The position numbers were made by a program, and so were the translations under genes. A model generated the notes under the pieces. It did not search any database. It was given only the letters and a program-made list of their open reading frames with translations, and was not told where the DNA came from. Positions 23,161 through 32,187 of a stretch of 52,682 nt of DNA are shown here, piece after piece (within the stretch, counting starts at the first letter, position 1; each line of letters begins with the position of its first letter). Source of the stretch: Candidatus Roizmanbacteria bacterium RIFCSPHIGHO2_02_FULL_37_13b. GTDB lineage: Bacteria; Patescibacteriota; Microgenomatia; UBA1406; HO2-37-13b. The stretch covers positions 1-52,682 of the forward strand of contig MFZK01000017.1 in assembly GCA_001789395.1 (NCBI GenBank). The letters run 5' to 3'.

Positions 23161-24243
23161 TCAATCATTCATTAAAATACTGATTATTTTTTTTGCTGCG
23201 TCAGGATGATAATAGAACATGAGTTTAGAAAAATTATTTTTATATTTATTTAAATCTGCGTCCATTGTTTTAATGATCTGATAAAGTTCTTTACTACTTC
23301 GCTCATCGGATAAAATTTCTGCAGCCCCGGCAGTCTTTAAAAGAAGCGCCTGTTCTCTCTGTTCTTGAAATGACGCTATCGACAATGGAATTAGTATCGA
23401 TGGTAACTGAAAGGCTATTAGTTCCATCACAGTATTGGCACCGGAACGTCCTATCACAAGATTGGCTTTTTTGTAAATCTGTCCAACTTGCCAATCGTCA
23501 AAATGCGGCTTAACAAGATAATTTCCTTTTTTGTAACTTATCAAACGATTATAATTTTCATTATTATTATACGATCCACACTGATGAATGACAAAAAAAT
23601 CCTTTGTCAGAAGGGGTAATATTTCTTCTATCAACTTATTGATGGTTTTTGATCCTAGAGATCCTCCTGTAATGTAAATGATTTTTTGCTTGGGTTTTCT
23701 TATGAAATCTGAATGATTTGTGGTATTTAAAAGAGACTGGCGCAACGGATTGCCTGTAATAATAGTTTTATTACCAGAAAATGCAGTCTTAGTTTCGGGA
23801 AAGGAAAGTAAAATATATTTAGCGAATAACCCACTTAAACGATTGGCAATTCCCGGCTTTAAAGTTTGTTCGTGAATTATAACAGAAATTCGAAGTAAAA
23901 AAGAAGCCATGACTACAGGTAATCCTAAATATCCTCCAAAAGACAAAACTCGATCTGGACGATATCTTAAAACAATGAAGAAGGCCTGAATAAAACCAAT
24001 TGGAATAAAGAGAATATTAATAAAAGAAATTAGATTAATACTACGTGTTAAACGCCCTGCGTTGAGATTTACAAATTTAATTCCCAATTTAGTAATTTGT
24101 TGATATTCATAGGACTGCTCTTTATCAAAAAGAAGTGCATGCTTTCTGCCGACAAAAAGTACTTGTTGTTTCTCATTTGAAATTAGTTCATCAATGACCG
24201 CTAGTGCCGGCGTCACATGTCCGCCAGTAATAAGAATTTTCAT
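23161..24243 (-). CDS. murG: UDP-GlcNAc:lipid I GlcNAc-transferase MurG
   Basis: 360 residues, GT28/GT-B fold. The N-terminal glycine loop is ILITGGHVTPALAV, shorter than the usual GGTGGH. The HEQTLKPGIANR region is typical, and the C-terminal donor site contains GGSLGSKTIN and IGRSGANTVMELIAFQLPSILIPL. MurG makes lipid II from lipid I at the inner membrane face. Its ATG overlaps the stop codon of the HAD gene (ATGA), so translation is coupled. No key donor-site residue appears lost. Confidence 0.95.
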   Translation of the reverse strand: MKILITGGHVTPALAVIDELISNEKQQVLFVGRKHALLFDKEQSYEYQQITKLGIKFVNLNAGRLTRSINLISFINILFIPIGFIQAFFIVLRYRPDRVLSFGGYLGLPVVMASFLLRISVIIHEQTLKPGIANRLSGLFAKYILLSFPETKTAFSGNKTIITGNPLRQSLLNTTNHSDFIRKPKQKIIYITGGSLGSKTINKLIEEILPLLTKDFFVIHQCGSYNNNENYNRLISYKKGNYLVKPHFDDWQVGQIYKKANLVIGRSGANTVMELIAFQLPSILIPLSIASFQEQREQALLLKTAGAAEILSDERSSKELYQIIKTMDADLNKYKNNFSKLMFYYHPDAAKKIISILMND

Positions 24244-24971
24244 TTTAAATAAGAAAATTTCTTAATTTCGTAAATGACATCTTTGCGTTCAATGACTATC
24301 TTCCAGTGCTTTTTCTTTGCATAATCTGCTAACTGTTGATTAGGATTAAAAGCTATCGGATTTCCTACTTGTTCAAGGAGTGGTATATCAATATCAGTAT
24401 CACCGACGGCGACTGAGTTTGCCCAATCAGGTTTAAGCTCATATTTTTCAATAATATGGTTTAAGACAAGTTCCTTATGAGACACTGGATTCATATTAAG
24501 TATCCTACCCGTAAATTCGCCATTAATTACTTCATAATGCAGACCGTATGCTACGTGAAATCCCATATTGATCGCAAATTTCTTGACTATATATGACGGT
24601 GATCCGGAGATAGCAATAAGATAATATTTTTTTCGACGTAATTTCTTAATCAAATCCCTTGGATAACGATAAACACGATCTTGTTGCCATTTAATAACTT
24701 GCTCAACAATAATATCAACCCTATCTTTGTTAAGTCCCGGCAAATATGCAAGAAGAATTTCGATTAATTTCTTGGAAAATGTATCATAATCCCCTTTTCG
24801 ATTGATCCAAGCGAGATAATCATTTTCCATGTCCTTCTTTGCTGTCTTGGGAAATAATCCAGCACGAAAAAAGCTATTGACTAACTCTACGGTTAAACTG
24901 GATCGAAATATAGTTCCATCGATGTCAAATAGAGCTATATTATGTTTATTTGGCCCATTCATTAACTCCAT
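24240..24971 (-). CDS. HAD-IB family phosphatase (SerB-like)
   Basis: 243 residues. Motif I is ALFDIDGTIF, motif II is IAISGSPSYIV, and motif III/IV is VAVGDTDIDIPLLEQVGNPIAFNP, so all catalytic aspartates are present. HAD-IB enzymes dephosphorylate small molecules such as phosphoserine or lysophosphatidate; the substrate cannot be deduced. Its position between ftsW and murG with a 4-nt overlap into murG suggests a cell-envelope substrate, for example a phospholipid or undecaprenyl intermediate (inference). The start could also be the ATG three codons later. Confidence 0.8.
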   Translation of the reverse strand: MELMNGPNKHNIALFDIDGTIFRSSLTVELVNSFFRAGLFPKTAKKDMENDYLAWINRKGDYDTFSKKLIEILLAYLPGLNKDRVDIIVEQVIKWQQDRVYRYPRDLIKKLRRKKYYLIAISGSPSYIVKKFAINMGFHVAYGLHYEVINGEFTGRILNMNPVSHKELVLNHIIEKYELKPDWANSVAVGDTDIDIPLLEQVGNPIAFNPNQQLADYAKKKHWKIVIERKDVIYEIKKFSYLK

Positions 24972-25001
24972 TTTACTAAATTAATTGAACTACTGCCACC
25001 T

Positions 25002-26096
25002 TTATGAATACTTACTTATGCTTATCAAAATACCCATTAAAGCAAAAAAAACCATCAGACTCGATCCTCCATAGGAAATAAAAGGTAATGGAATCCCCGT
25101 CAAAGGGATTAAATTGACCATGCCACCCAAATTAATTACCACTTGAAGTCCCAAGACTGAAAAGATTGCGCCGGCCAAAAGCTGTCCAAACTTATCATTT
25201 GATTCTCTAGCGACCTTATAGGCTTGTAAAATCAAAGCTATATACAACACGATGATAACAATAGCTCCCAAGAATCCGAATTCTTCGCCTAAAATTGCAA
25301 AAATTGAATCTGTATGAGCCTCTGGCAAAAATTGGTATTTCTGCCTTGATGCAGAAAAGCCTCGTCCGATAATTCCACCATTAGCCAGTGAAATGAGAAT
25401 TTGCTTGATGTGATAGCCTATCCCCAATGGATCTGAGTCTGGATTTAAAAAAGCCGTAAATCTCGCTGCCCGATAAGTAGATGATTTAACCAATAACAAA
25501 AATCCGGCTAACGCCGTTGGAATCAAAAATAATAAATACCCAACTTTATAACCTGACAAAAAGTAGACTGTAATAAACAAACCAAAGATGACAATTGCCG
25601 TACCCATATCAGGCTGCATCATAATTAGAACAATTGTAAATATCAAAAGTCCAAAAAAAGATATGAATCTGTTTTTCTCTTTATGTGAGAACCATGATGA
25701 TAAATATAGGATTAAAGAAAACTTAATAATCTCACTTGGTTGTATATTGATAAATCCAATTTCAATCCAACGTCGAGCCCCACCTATTTTTTGACCGATG
25801 CCAGGTATCAGAACCAATATTAATAGAATCATTCCGATTATCAATGATGGATAAGATAATCGATGAAATAAACGATAATTAATTCTTGAAAAAATAATCA
25901 TCAAGACTATTCCTAAACCAAACCAGATTAATTGACGCTTTAAGTAAAAATAGCTGTCTCCAAGTTGACGAAATGCTACGACAGATGATGCTTCAAAGAT
26001 AAATAATAAACCAATTATCGTTAATAATATCGGAATAAAAAAAAGTAGATTAAATTGAGTTTGGTCTTTTTTTAGATGTCGAAGTTTTTTATTCAT
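25002..26096 (-). CDS. ftsW: SEDS-family septal peptidoglycan polymerase FtsW
   Basis: 364 residues with about ten membrane helices. SEDS motifs include GGARRWIEIGFINIQPSEIIKFSL, QPDMGTAIVI, LANGGIIGRGFSASRQKYQFLPEAHTDSIFAILGEEFGFLG, and NLIPLTGIPLPFISYGGSSL. It polymerises lipid II at the septum with its cognate class B PBP (39057-40712). Its place between murD and murG is the classical position of ftsW, which supports FtsW over RodA. The gap to murD is 8 nt. Confidence 0.92.
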   Translation of the reverse strand: MNKKLRHLKKDQTQFNLLFFIPILLTIIGLLFIFEASSVVAFRQLGDSYFYLKRQLIWFGLGIVLMIIFSRINYRLFHRLSYPSLIIGMILLILVLIPGIGQKIGGARRWIEIGFINIQPSEIIKFSLILYLSSWFSHKEKNRFISFFGLLIFTIVLIMMQPDMGTAIVIFGLFITVYFLSGYKVGYLLFLIPTALAGFLLLVKSSTYRAARFTAFLNPDSDPLGIGYHIKQILISLANGGIIGRGFSASRQKYQFLPEAHTDSIFAILGEEFGFLGAIVIIVLYIALILQAYKVARESNDKFGQLLAGAIFSVLGLQVVINLGGMVNLIPLTGIPLPFISYGGSSLMVFFALMGILISISKYS

Positions 26097-26104
26097 TGAT
26101 GATT

Positions 26105-27337
26105 TTAAGGGGCATATTTTAAGACATAATATTTAAATTGATCACCTTTCTGATTGAAATTTTTCCAGATACTGTATGATGGAGAAGCCATCGATAGCAA
26201 ACACGTAGTATTTGGTTTTGTAATTTTGTAAGCCCATGACACTCCCTGTTTCAAATCATTGGCCGTTAAATAATTAAATTTCCTCTTAGATAATTTACTA
26301 AGCAACTGCTTTATTTTCTCACCAGTGTCTTTATAAAGAACAATGTTTTCTATGCTGCTTTGATCGATAATATGACAAAGATCATCAAATCGGTAACCCC
26401 GATCTTGCCCACCTAAAAAAATTGTATTGACATTACAAATGGTCTTTATTGCATAAATTGTTGATTGTGGTGTCGTCGCTGCGGCGTCATCAATGAAAGT
26501 GATATTTGAGAAACGACCCAGATTCTGCATTCTATGAGGTAATCCTTCAAAATCCATTATGACCCGTGATACTTTATCATTTTTCACGCCAAATAATCTC
26601 GTGGCAGTTAACGAAGCTCGAATATTATCAATATTATGATCACCTTTAATTTTTAAATCATCACTTGAAACTGGAATTTTTTTACTAAACGGAATTTTTT
26701 GTGATTTAATCTGAGGTAGGTATTTATCAATCGAAGTTATTTTTGGATTATAAATAAAAAAATCATCTTCAGTTTGATATCGAGTTATGTTCATCTTTGC
26801 GTTTACATAATCTTCAAACGATGAATGATAATTCATGTGATCGGGAAAAAGACTAGTCAAGACACCAATGTGTGGTGAAAAATTAATATCATCAAGTTGA
26901 TAGCTTGATAATTCATAAACACATATTTGTTCTTTCTTTTTTGATGTCATAAGATATGCTAGCGCAGGTAAACCGATATTACCTGCCGGAAATGCATCAA
27001 AACCGGACGCTTTCAAAATTCTATAGATCAAAGTCACGGTCGTACTTTTGCCCTTTGTACCAGTAACGCCTATTATTTTCCCTTTAAAATTGGCAAAAAA
27101 TATGTTTGTCGCTGTCGTATATTTTGTTTTTACGAGATTTTTTTGAATCCCCGGGGTTTTAATCACTAAATCAAATTCGTACTGTTTTTTTAAATAATCA
27201 AGGTCATCTTTCTCATCAGCATAAGCGACTTTAGCTTCCGGATGAATTTTTTTTAAATAATCATAACTTGCCTTTCCTTCAACGCCATAACCTAGAATCA
27301 AAATTTGTTTAAATTTAACCAATTCGTCATTTCTCAT
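26105..27337 (-). CDS. murD: UDP-MurNAc-L-Ala-glutamate ligase MurD (possibly the L-Glu type MurD2)
   Basis: 410 residues from ATG 27337. A Rossmann-like N-terminus (ILILGYGVEGKAS) is followed by the ATP loop GVTGTKGKSTT near residue 95, the LSSYQLDDI and FPDHMNYH motifs of Mur ligases, and DDAAATTPQST in the C-terminal domain. A TTG at 27343 would overlap the murL stop; the ATG at 27337, 2 nt after the stop, is preferred. MurD normally adds D-Glu. Because murL lies immediately upstream, this enzyme probably adds L-Glu like MurD2 of Xanthomonas, with MurL then epimerising it. That is inference from context. Confidence 0.9.
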   Translation of the reverse strand: MRNDELVKFKQILILGYGVEGKASYDYLKKIHPEAKVAYADEKDDLDYLKKQYEFDLVIKTPGIQKNLVKTKYTTATNIFFANFKGKIIGVTGTKGKSTTVTLIYRILKASGFDAFPAGNIGLPALAYLMTSKKKEQICVYELSSYQLDDINFSPHIGVLTSLFPDHMNYHSSFEDYVNAKMNITRYQTEDDFFIYNPKITSIDKYLPQIKSQKIPFSKKIPVSSDDLKIKGDHNIDNIRASLTATRLFGVKNDKVSRVIMDFEGLPHRMQNLGRFSNITFIDDAAATTPQSTIYAIKTICNVNTIFLGGQDRGYRFDDLCHIIDQSSIENIVLYKDTGEKIKQLLSKLSKRKFNYLTANDLKQGVSWAYKITKPNTTCLLSMASPSYSIWKNFNQKGDQFKYYVLKYAP

Positions 27338-27339
27338 AA

Positions 27340-28632
27340 TCAATCTGACAAGACTTGTCTTCGCATCTCTTTAATATTTTTAATTTTTGGGTAAACTTCA
27401 CGTTCAAACATCTGCATAACGATATCATTTTTATATTCACTCCTTCTTGATGCTGCATAAAAAGCCACCATTGTCTCTTCAGGTGTACCGACACACTCAA
27501 AGGGTTTAATTTTCTCAAGACCTAACAGTTCACGATAAATATGGATCAGATCAGTTTTGGCAAATAAATTTTCCTTAAATATTTTGATTAACTCATTTTT
27601 TGAAATAAAAGATGACATAAGTGTAAAAATAAAGCAACACTTGGCACATGATCCACACCATTTTTTCTTCCCAACATTTTTTTTAATTTGAAAATTGACG
27701 TTGCAGCTGGAAAAAAGCGGAAAATATTGTGGCCATTTCACAAATTGATGTATCACTTCGATTTCATAAAATGGCCTAAGTAATGAATAATAATTAATAT
27801 CACCCGTTACAAATTTATTTATATAGTCGTGAAATAAACGTTCAAATTCTTCTGACTTGCTCCACTGATGATTAATTTCAGATCCAAGATACTCAACATT
27901 GCCGAAGCTTGCGCTTTTTTCATTTGACATGACTATTTCGTTAAATCCATACATGTATGCCACGATGATCGCCACAAATGAATAAATTGCCGTAATGGGA
28001 ATGTGGCCGTTGTATACACCTTTATGTTCGTTTAATACAAAGAGTTTTGGATCTAATTCTCTCATAACTATAATATTATTAACATTCAGGAGTTTGATTA
28101 AATCTTGCTGCAAGCGCGTCGTATTAAGAGTAAATGTCTCAAAGGGAATATTTTTTTCTTTCAGTATTTGGGCTGTGACAATAGAGTCTTTACCACCGCC
28201 AAATGGCACCAAGGCTTTCTGTGAAACTATTAGTTTTACAGATTCAACACCCGACGTTGAATTATGATACGGAAAATTCACCAACCCATGAAAGTCAATC
28301 TTATTTTTATAGAAAAACTCTCCTAATCCTTTTGTATAGACCGTATTCCAAAACTTGGCTTGGTCGCTGGTCAATGAATAGCCATTTATCTTTATCTCCT
28401 TTGGGCAGTATAGTTTATAGTAGCTTATACCTAACATGAGAAGTAAATTTTGAAGAATGTTATCTAATGAATTTTCAATCACCAATCTATTCTGACTTGC
28501 TATACGAAGTTTTTCGACAAACTCTTCACTCTTGCCATCGTCAAATAATATTTTGTAATAAAACTCGAATTTACCCTCATTGAGATAAGCCTTATAACCT
28601 ACAAATTCAAAAACCGTAGCTTTGGTTCTCAT
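27340..28632 (-). CDS. murL: MurL-like UDP-MurNAc-L-Ala-L-Glu epimerase
   Basis: 430 residues. A central PP-loop-like ATP motif PFGGGKDS (143-150) is followed by the conserved region NGHIPITAIYSFVAI...IVMSNEKSAS and a Cys cluster (KKWCGSCAKCCF). This is the pattern of MurL, which uses ATP to invert the terminal L-Glu of UDP-MurNAc-L-Ala-L-Glu to D-Glu. MurL makes MurI glutamate racemase unnecessary. The gene has its own TATAAT 7 nt before the ATG and leads into murD. The family assignment rests on motifs plus the murD neighbour; an alternative would be another ATP-pyrophosphatase-like enzyme. Confidence 0.82.
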   Translation of the reverse strand: MRTKATVFEFVGYKAYLNEGKFEFYYKILFDDGKSEEFVEKLRIASQNRLVIENSLDNILQNLLLMLGISYYKLYCPKEIKINGYSLTSDQAKFWNTVYTKGLGEFFYKNKIDFHGLVNFPYHNSTSGVESVKLIVSQKALVPFGGGKDSIVTAQILKEKNIPFETFTLNTTRLQQDLIKLLNVNNIIVMRELDPKLFVLNEHKGVYNGHIPITAIYSFVAIIVAYMYGFNEIVMSNEKSASFGNVEYLGSEINHQWSKSEEFERLFHDYINKFVTGDINYYSLLRPFYEIEVIHQFVKWPQYFPLFSSCNVNFQIKKNVGKKKWCGSCAKCCFIFTLMSSFISKNELIKIFKENLFAKTDLIHIYRELLGLEKIKPFECVGTPEETMVAFYAASRRSEYKNDIVMQMFEREVYPKIKNIKEMRRQVLSD

Positions 28633-28639
28633 AGTGAGA

Positions 28640-28645
28640 ATTATA
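28640..28645 (-). promoter_or_regulatory. murL -10 element, leaderless geometry
   Basis: Perfect TATAAT on the minus strand with 7 nt (TCTCACT) to the ATG at 28632. Confidence 0.55.
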
Positions 28646-28669
28646 TGTTAACTGACTTAGAAATACCAA

Positions 28670-29707
28670 TTACTGCATGAAGGCAATCATAAGACCGATT
28701 ATGGCAAACATTACTGAGATCACCCAAGCTCTCATAACGATCTTAGGCTCCTCCCAACCGCGAAGCTGTAACCATAAATGTAATGGTGCTACGGGAAAGA
28801 ATTTCTTTTTCCTGAATTTTTTACTTAAAAGTTGAATCAAAGATGTGACAATTTCTAGCATAAAGATACCTCCGATTATTGGCAGAGCAAAGCTCTTTCC
28901 AAGCATCAATCCTATTACTGCAAAAGTAGCTCCAAAAGATAGTGAACCGGTATCACCAATAAAAATTCTCGCGGGATAAACGTTAAAATAAAGTAGCGCA
29001 ACCATTCCCCCAATCCAAACAACCAAAAAAAGTGATAGCGGTGTATCAAGTATTGATACACTTATTGCCCAAAGACCTGTTAAGGCAACTGCCAAACTTC
29101 CACTTGCAAGACCATCAAGACCATCGGTTATATTAACTGCATTGGCAAATGCAACAATGACAAATGCAGCAAATAATATATAAAACCATCCCAAATGCAT
29201 GATCCCAAAAAAGGGAATATTTATAAAATCTACTTTTAAATCCTTAAATATCCAAAATGAAACAACAAGTGCCAAAGCAATTTCTATAAATAACTTATGC
29301 CTTAAACGAAGTCCAAAAAATGAACCTTTTTGTAAAAAAAGAATTTTTGAAATATCATCATATAAACCTAAAAAAGAAAAAAATACGAAAGTAAATAGGA
29401 TAATTTTAATTTCATTAATGACTTGACCAAAATTGCTGATTACAGGGACTTTTAGAGCCGTAAATATAAATGAAAATAAAAGAAATAAAATTAAAGTTGT
29501 CACAACAAGCATTAATCCCCCACCGACAGGTGTACCAACCTTTGCTTTATGAAAACTATCAAAAATTGGCGTTCTTTTGTCAAAAGCATCTTTCGTCTCT
29601 TGCTTACCTCGTTGAAATTTAAGTTTGTATAGAAGATTGATAAAAGGAATTATAAATATGAGATTGATAATAAAAGATGTACAAAGTACAAAAAGATATA
29701 TCGACAT
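28670..29707 (-). CDS. mraY: Phospho-MurNAc-pentapeptide translocase MraY
   Basis: 345 residues, about ten membrane helices. Signatures are KVGTPVGGGLML, the aspartate motif NAVNITDGLDGLASG, and FIGDTGSLSFGA. MraY transfers phospho-MurNAc-pentapeptide to undecaprenyl phosphate to give lipid I. The usual cytoplasmic triple-His motif (PLHHH) reads APLHLWLQLRGW here, so two of the three His are replaced. The aspartates remain, so the enzyme is probably active but its active-site loop differs. It lies 9 nt after the lipid kinase gene dgkA, a sensible pairing because both use undecaprenyl carriers. Confidence 0.93.
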   Translation of the reverse strand: MSIYLFVLCTSFIINLIFIIPFINLLYKLKFQRGKQETKDAFDKRTPIFDSFHKAKVGTPVGGGLMLVVTTLILFLLFSFIFTALKVPVISNFGQVINEIKIILFTFVFFSFLGLYDDISKILFLQKGSFFGLRLRHKLFIEIALALVVSFWIFKDLKVDFINIPFFGIMHLGWFYILFAAFVIVAFANAVNITDGLDGLASGSLAVALTGLWAISVSILDTPLSLFLVVWIGGMVALLYFNVYPARIFIGDTGSLSFGATFAVIGLMLGKSFALPIIGGIFMLEIVTSLIQLLSKKFRKKKFFPVAPLHLWLQLRGWEEPKIVMRAWVISVMFAIIGLMIAFMQ

Positions 29708-29716
29708 ATTATTTGT

Positions 29717-30073
29717 TTAAAATTTTGGAAAAAATATACATGAAGCGATCACAATCGCACCGATGGCATATGTGAGCATCGCTCCGGCGGCAACATCCTT
29801 AGCTATTGCAATATCTTGGCGAAGATTCCGATCAATTGCGTCTGTCGTTGCTTCAATGGCAGTATTTATCATCTCAATAACTAACCCAATAAATATAAGC
29901 ATTAATATTATCAACCACTCAAAAGTCTCAAGTTGTAAATAAAAACTTAAAAAAATTGCAACAAGACTAAGAAGTAAATGGATTCTAAAATTGGGTTGAG
30001 TTTTAAAAGACCAAATTACACCATCAAACGCATGTTTAAATGATATTGTGTGCTTTTTAATAAGATGTCTCAT
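29717..30073 (-). CDS. dgkA: DgkA-family undecaprenol/diacylglycerol kinase
   Basis: 118 residues with three membrane helices. The family core reads SFKHAFDGVIWSFKTQPNFRIHLLLSL, then EMINTAIEATTDAI and AKDVAAGAMLTYAIGA, with the catalytic Glu/Asn/Asp residues present. In Gram-positive bacteria this family mainly phosphorylates undecaprenol to feed the cell-wall lipid carrier. The position next to mraY supports that role here. The start overlaps the yvcK stop (ATGA). Confidence 0.9.
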   Translation of the reverse strand: MRHLIKKHTISFKHAFDGVIWSFKTQPNFRIHLLLSLVAIFLSFYLQLETFEWLIILMLIFIGLVIEMINTAIEATTDAIDRNLRQDIAIAKDVAAGAMLTYAIGAIVIASCIFFPKF

Positions 30074-31041
30074 GTACGTTTATTTATTATGCTCCATAAA
30101 GCCCTTCCTAATTTCCCCGAATCATGTCTTACCAAACTTCTTAATGTGTTATCCGCTATATTTTGATGATATATCTTTTTTGCCAATAAATTTTCTCTCT
30201 TTATAAATTGATCTTGTGGTAAATCATCAACAATCTGTTTTTCATCATATTTATTGTAATACTCTCTAACCCGATTACCCATGACAGTTTTATTTACAAT
30301 CACAAGATCTATCTTTCGACCAATATAATATTCAAGATCACTGATATGATCTGATGCGAAATAATCAGTCGTTTGTCCTCGTTTTGTCATAAGATTTAGA
30401 ATATATATTATTTTCCCTTTGCCTTTTGTTATACTTTCTGAAATTCCCTTCACGAGAATATTTGGAATTAAACTGGTATATAAATCTCCTGGGCCTATAA
30501 CAATATAATCTGCCAGAAGTATTGCATTTTTTGCAGCGGGATTGACAGTTGCTTTTGGTTTTAAAAAAGCACTGACAATTCGGCTTTTTTTATGAAATGC
30601 AGTATCAATCAAATCTTCTTTAAAAATAATTTCGCCATCTTCATACTTGACTCCAAGATTTACATTATCAAAAGTCACCGGAATGACTTTACCCTGTATT
30701 TGAAGTATGTACGAAGCAACATTAATCACTTCTTGGTAATTTTTTGCATTCTTTTCTAGTGCTGTTAAAAAAATATTGCCAAAATTATGACCTTTAAAAT
30801 CACCTGTTGAAAACCGATACAAGAAAAGCTTACGCCACAGATCCGACGCTTTTGACAACGCTACCAAACACTGTCTAAGATCTCCCGGAGGTACGACACC
30901 ATATTGATCTCTAAGTCTCCCTGTAGAACCACCGCTATCCATGACGGATACAATGGCTGATATATTAACCGGATATTGTTTTAATCCCGACAGGACCACA
31001 AATGCTCCGGTACCACCACCCATGACCACGACTTTTTTCAT
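30070..31041 (-). CDS. yvcK: YvcK/CofD-like protein (gluconeogenesis factor family)
   Basis: 323 residues. It opens VVVMGGGTGAFVVLSGLK (8-12 GGGTG) and continues DSGGSTGRLRDQYGVVPPGDLRQCL, the family signature. NPAAKNAILLADYIVIGPGDLYTSLIPN follows. YvcK in Bacillus binds UDP-sugars and is needed for normal cell shape and wall synthesis during gluconeogenic growth; it is not a CofD enzyme there. Placement within the dcw cluster fits a wall-regulatory role. A TATAAT 6 nt before the ATG suggests a leaderless internal promoter for yvcK-dgkA-mraY. The gap to the PIG-V-like gene upstream is 37 nt. Confidence 0.92.
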   Translation of the reverse strand: MKKVVVMGGGTGAFVVLSGLKQYPVNISAIVSVMDSGGSTGRLRDQYGVVPPGDLRQCLVALSKASDLWRKLFLYRFSTGDFKGHNFGNIFLTALEKNAKNYQEVINVASYILQIQGKVIPVTFDNVNLGVKYEDGEIIFKEDLIDTAFHKKSRIVSAFLKPKATVNPAAKNAILLADYIVIGPGDLYTSLIPNILVKGISESITKGKGKIIYILNLMTKRGQTTDYFASDHISDLEYYIGRKIDLVIVNKTVMGNRVREYYNKYDEKQIVDDLPQDQFIKRENLLAKKIYHQNIADNTLRSLVRHDSGKLGRALWSIINKRT

Positions 31042-31047
31042 ACTGTA

Positions 31048-31053
31048 ATTATA
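31048..31053 (-). promoter_or_regulatory. yvcK -10 element, leaderless geometry
   Basis: Perfect TATAAT on the minus strand with 6 nt (TACAGT) to the ATG at 31041. Confidence 0.55.
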
Positions 31054-31078
31054 AGCGATGAACGCGATATAACCAAAT

Positions 31079-32179
31079 CTAGCCGATAAAATATCCTTGA
31101 ATAAACAATGACAACATGATGACTTGTAAACAAAAAAATAAGACGGCGATAATTATTTTAATTGATCGATTTTTCAGTTCTCCCAAATAAAAAAAAATCG
31201 ACAGCGACATGACCGCATATCGAGGAATGGATGAAAAAGTACCGGTCAGTGTAGGCAATATCAAATTGACTAAAGAGAATATATTAAGTAGTGTTAGCTC
31301 TATGTTCGTTTTGTACCTTTTTTTAAAATCCAAAATCAATATAAAGAATACGAAGTTAAATATAAAAAACTCAATTAACGCTGTAAAATAGGCATTATCT
31401 TTATTTGCAGTGATAAAAATTTTTAGATAACGATAATAAACTTGAGGTAGAAAAATCAAACTTGTACTACGATGAGCGCCAAAAATGGGTTGTGAATTTA
31501 AAAAGAAAAGTGGATCCTGAACTGTCAGAAAAAGATATATCATATAAATAATAAGTCCAAAAATGGGAAAAATAATAAGCCAAACAATAGATGATTGTTT
31601 TTTCTTGAATGGCAAATAGAATATCAGAGTAAATAAACCTATTAATCTCGTTAAAACGCAAAAAAATGAAAAAATGGCGCTAATCCAATATTTCTTCTTC
31701 AGATGCAGATAAATTACCAATAAAAAAAGCAATAAAAAGAAACTTTCTGTATAAACAGTAGAAAAGTAAAAACTCGAAGGAAAAAGAAATAACAATAAAA
31801 TAAACCATGGAACATTTTGGTATTTGAGAAGATGAAGTAGCTTATACATTACTATACAAGCTAAAAGAAATGATAAATTAGAAATCAAAAGCCCGGAAAT
31901 AAGATAATTTTTGCCTACAAATATAGCAACGACTCTAATAATAATTGGGTAAAGTGGAAAGAAAGCCTGTTGATATTGATAATACCCGCTCTGGGCAATA
32001 CTTATATAATGCAACCCATCGAAATTAGCAAACGCCTTGATAAATATAGGCAAATTATAGACATTGAGCAATTCTTTGTAAGGAAAAAAACCTTTATAGG
32101 GTAATAAAAAACCCGCTATATAGGCAATTGAGAAAATAAAGAACAACCGGATAAAATAAATACTTAATACCTTTTTCAT
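31079..32179 (-). CDS. PIG-V-like membrane mannosyltransferase (GT-C fold)
   Basis: 366 residues, about ten hydrophobic helices. The N-terminal loop FANFDGLHYISIAQSGYYQYQ followed by QAFFPLYPI matches the PIG-V pattern (W/F-D-G-x-x-Y-x-x-I-A-x-x-G-Y, AFFPLYP); the acidic residue D is the likely catalytic base of GT-C enzymes. Bacterial members use polyprenyl-phosphate sugars to glycosylate lipids or proteins outside the membrane. The acceptor is unknown. It lies 8 nt after the nucleotidyltransferase gene, so the two may supply and use the same sugar. It is not a usual member of a dcw cluster. Confidence 0.7.
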   Translation of the reverse strand: MKKVLSIYFIRLFFIFSIAYIAGFLLPYKGFFPYKELLNVYNLPIFIKAFANFDGLHYISIAQSGYYQYQQAFFPLYPIIIRVVAIFVGKNYLISGLLISNLSFLLACIVMYKLLHLLKYQNVPWFILLLFLFPSSFYFSTVYTESFFLLLFLLVIYLHLKKKYWISAIFSFFCVLTRLIGLFTLIFYLPFKKKQSSIVWLIIFPIFGLIIYMIYLFLTVQDPLFFLNSQPIFGAHRSTSLIFLPQVYYRYLKIFITANKDNAYFTALIEFFIFNFVFFILILDFKKRYKTNIELTLLNIFSLVNLILPTLTGTFSSIPRYAVMSLSIFFYLGELKNRSIKIIIAVLFFCLQVIMLSLFIQGYFIG

Positions 32180-32187
32180 TAAAAAAA

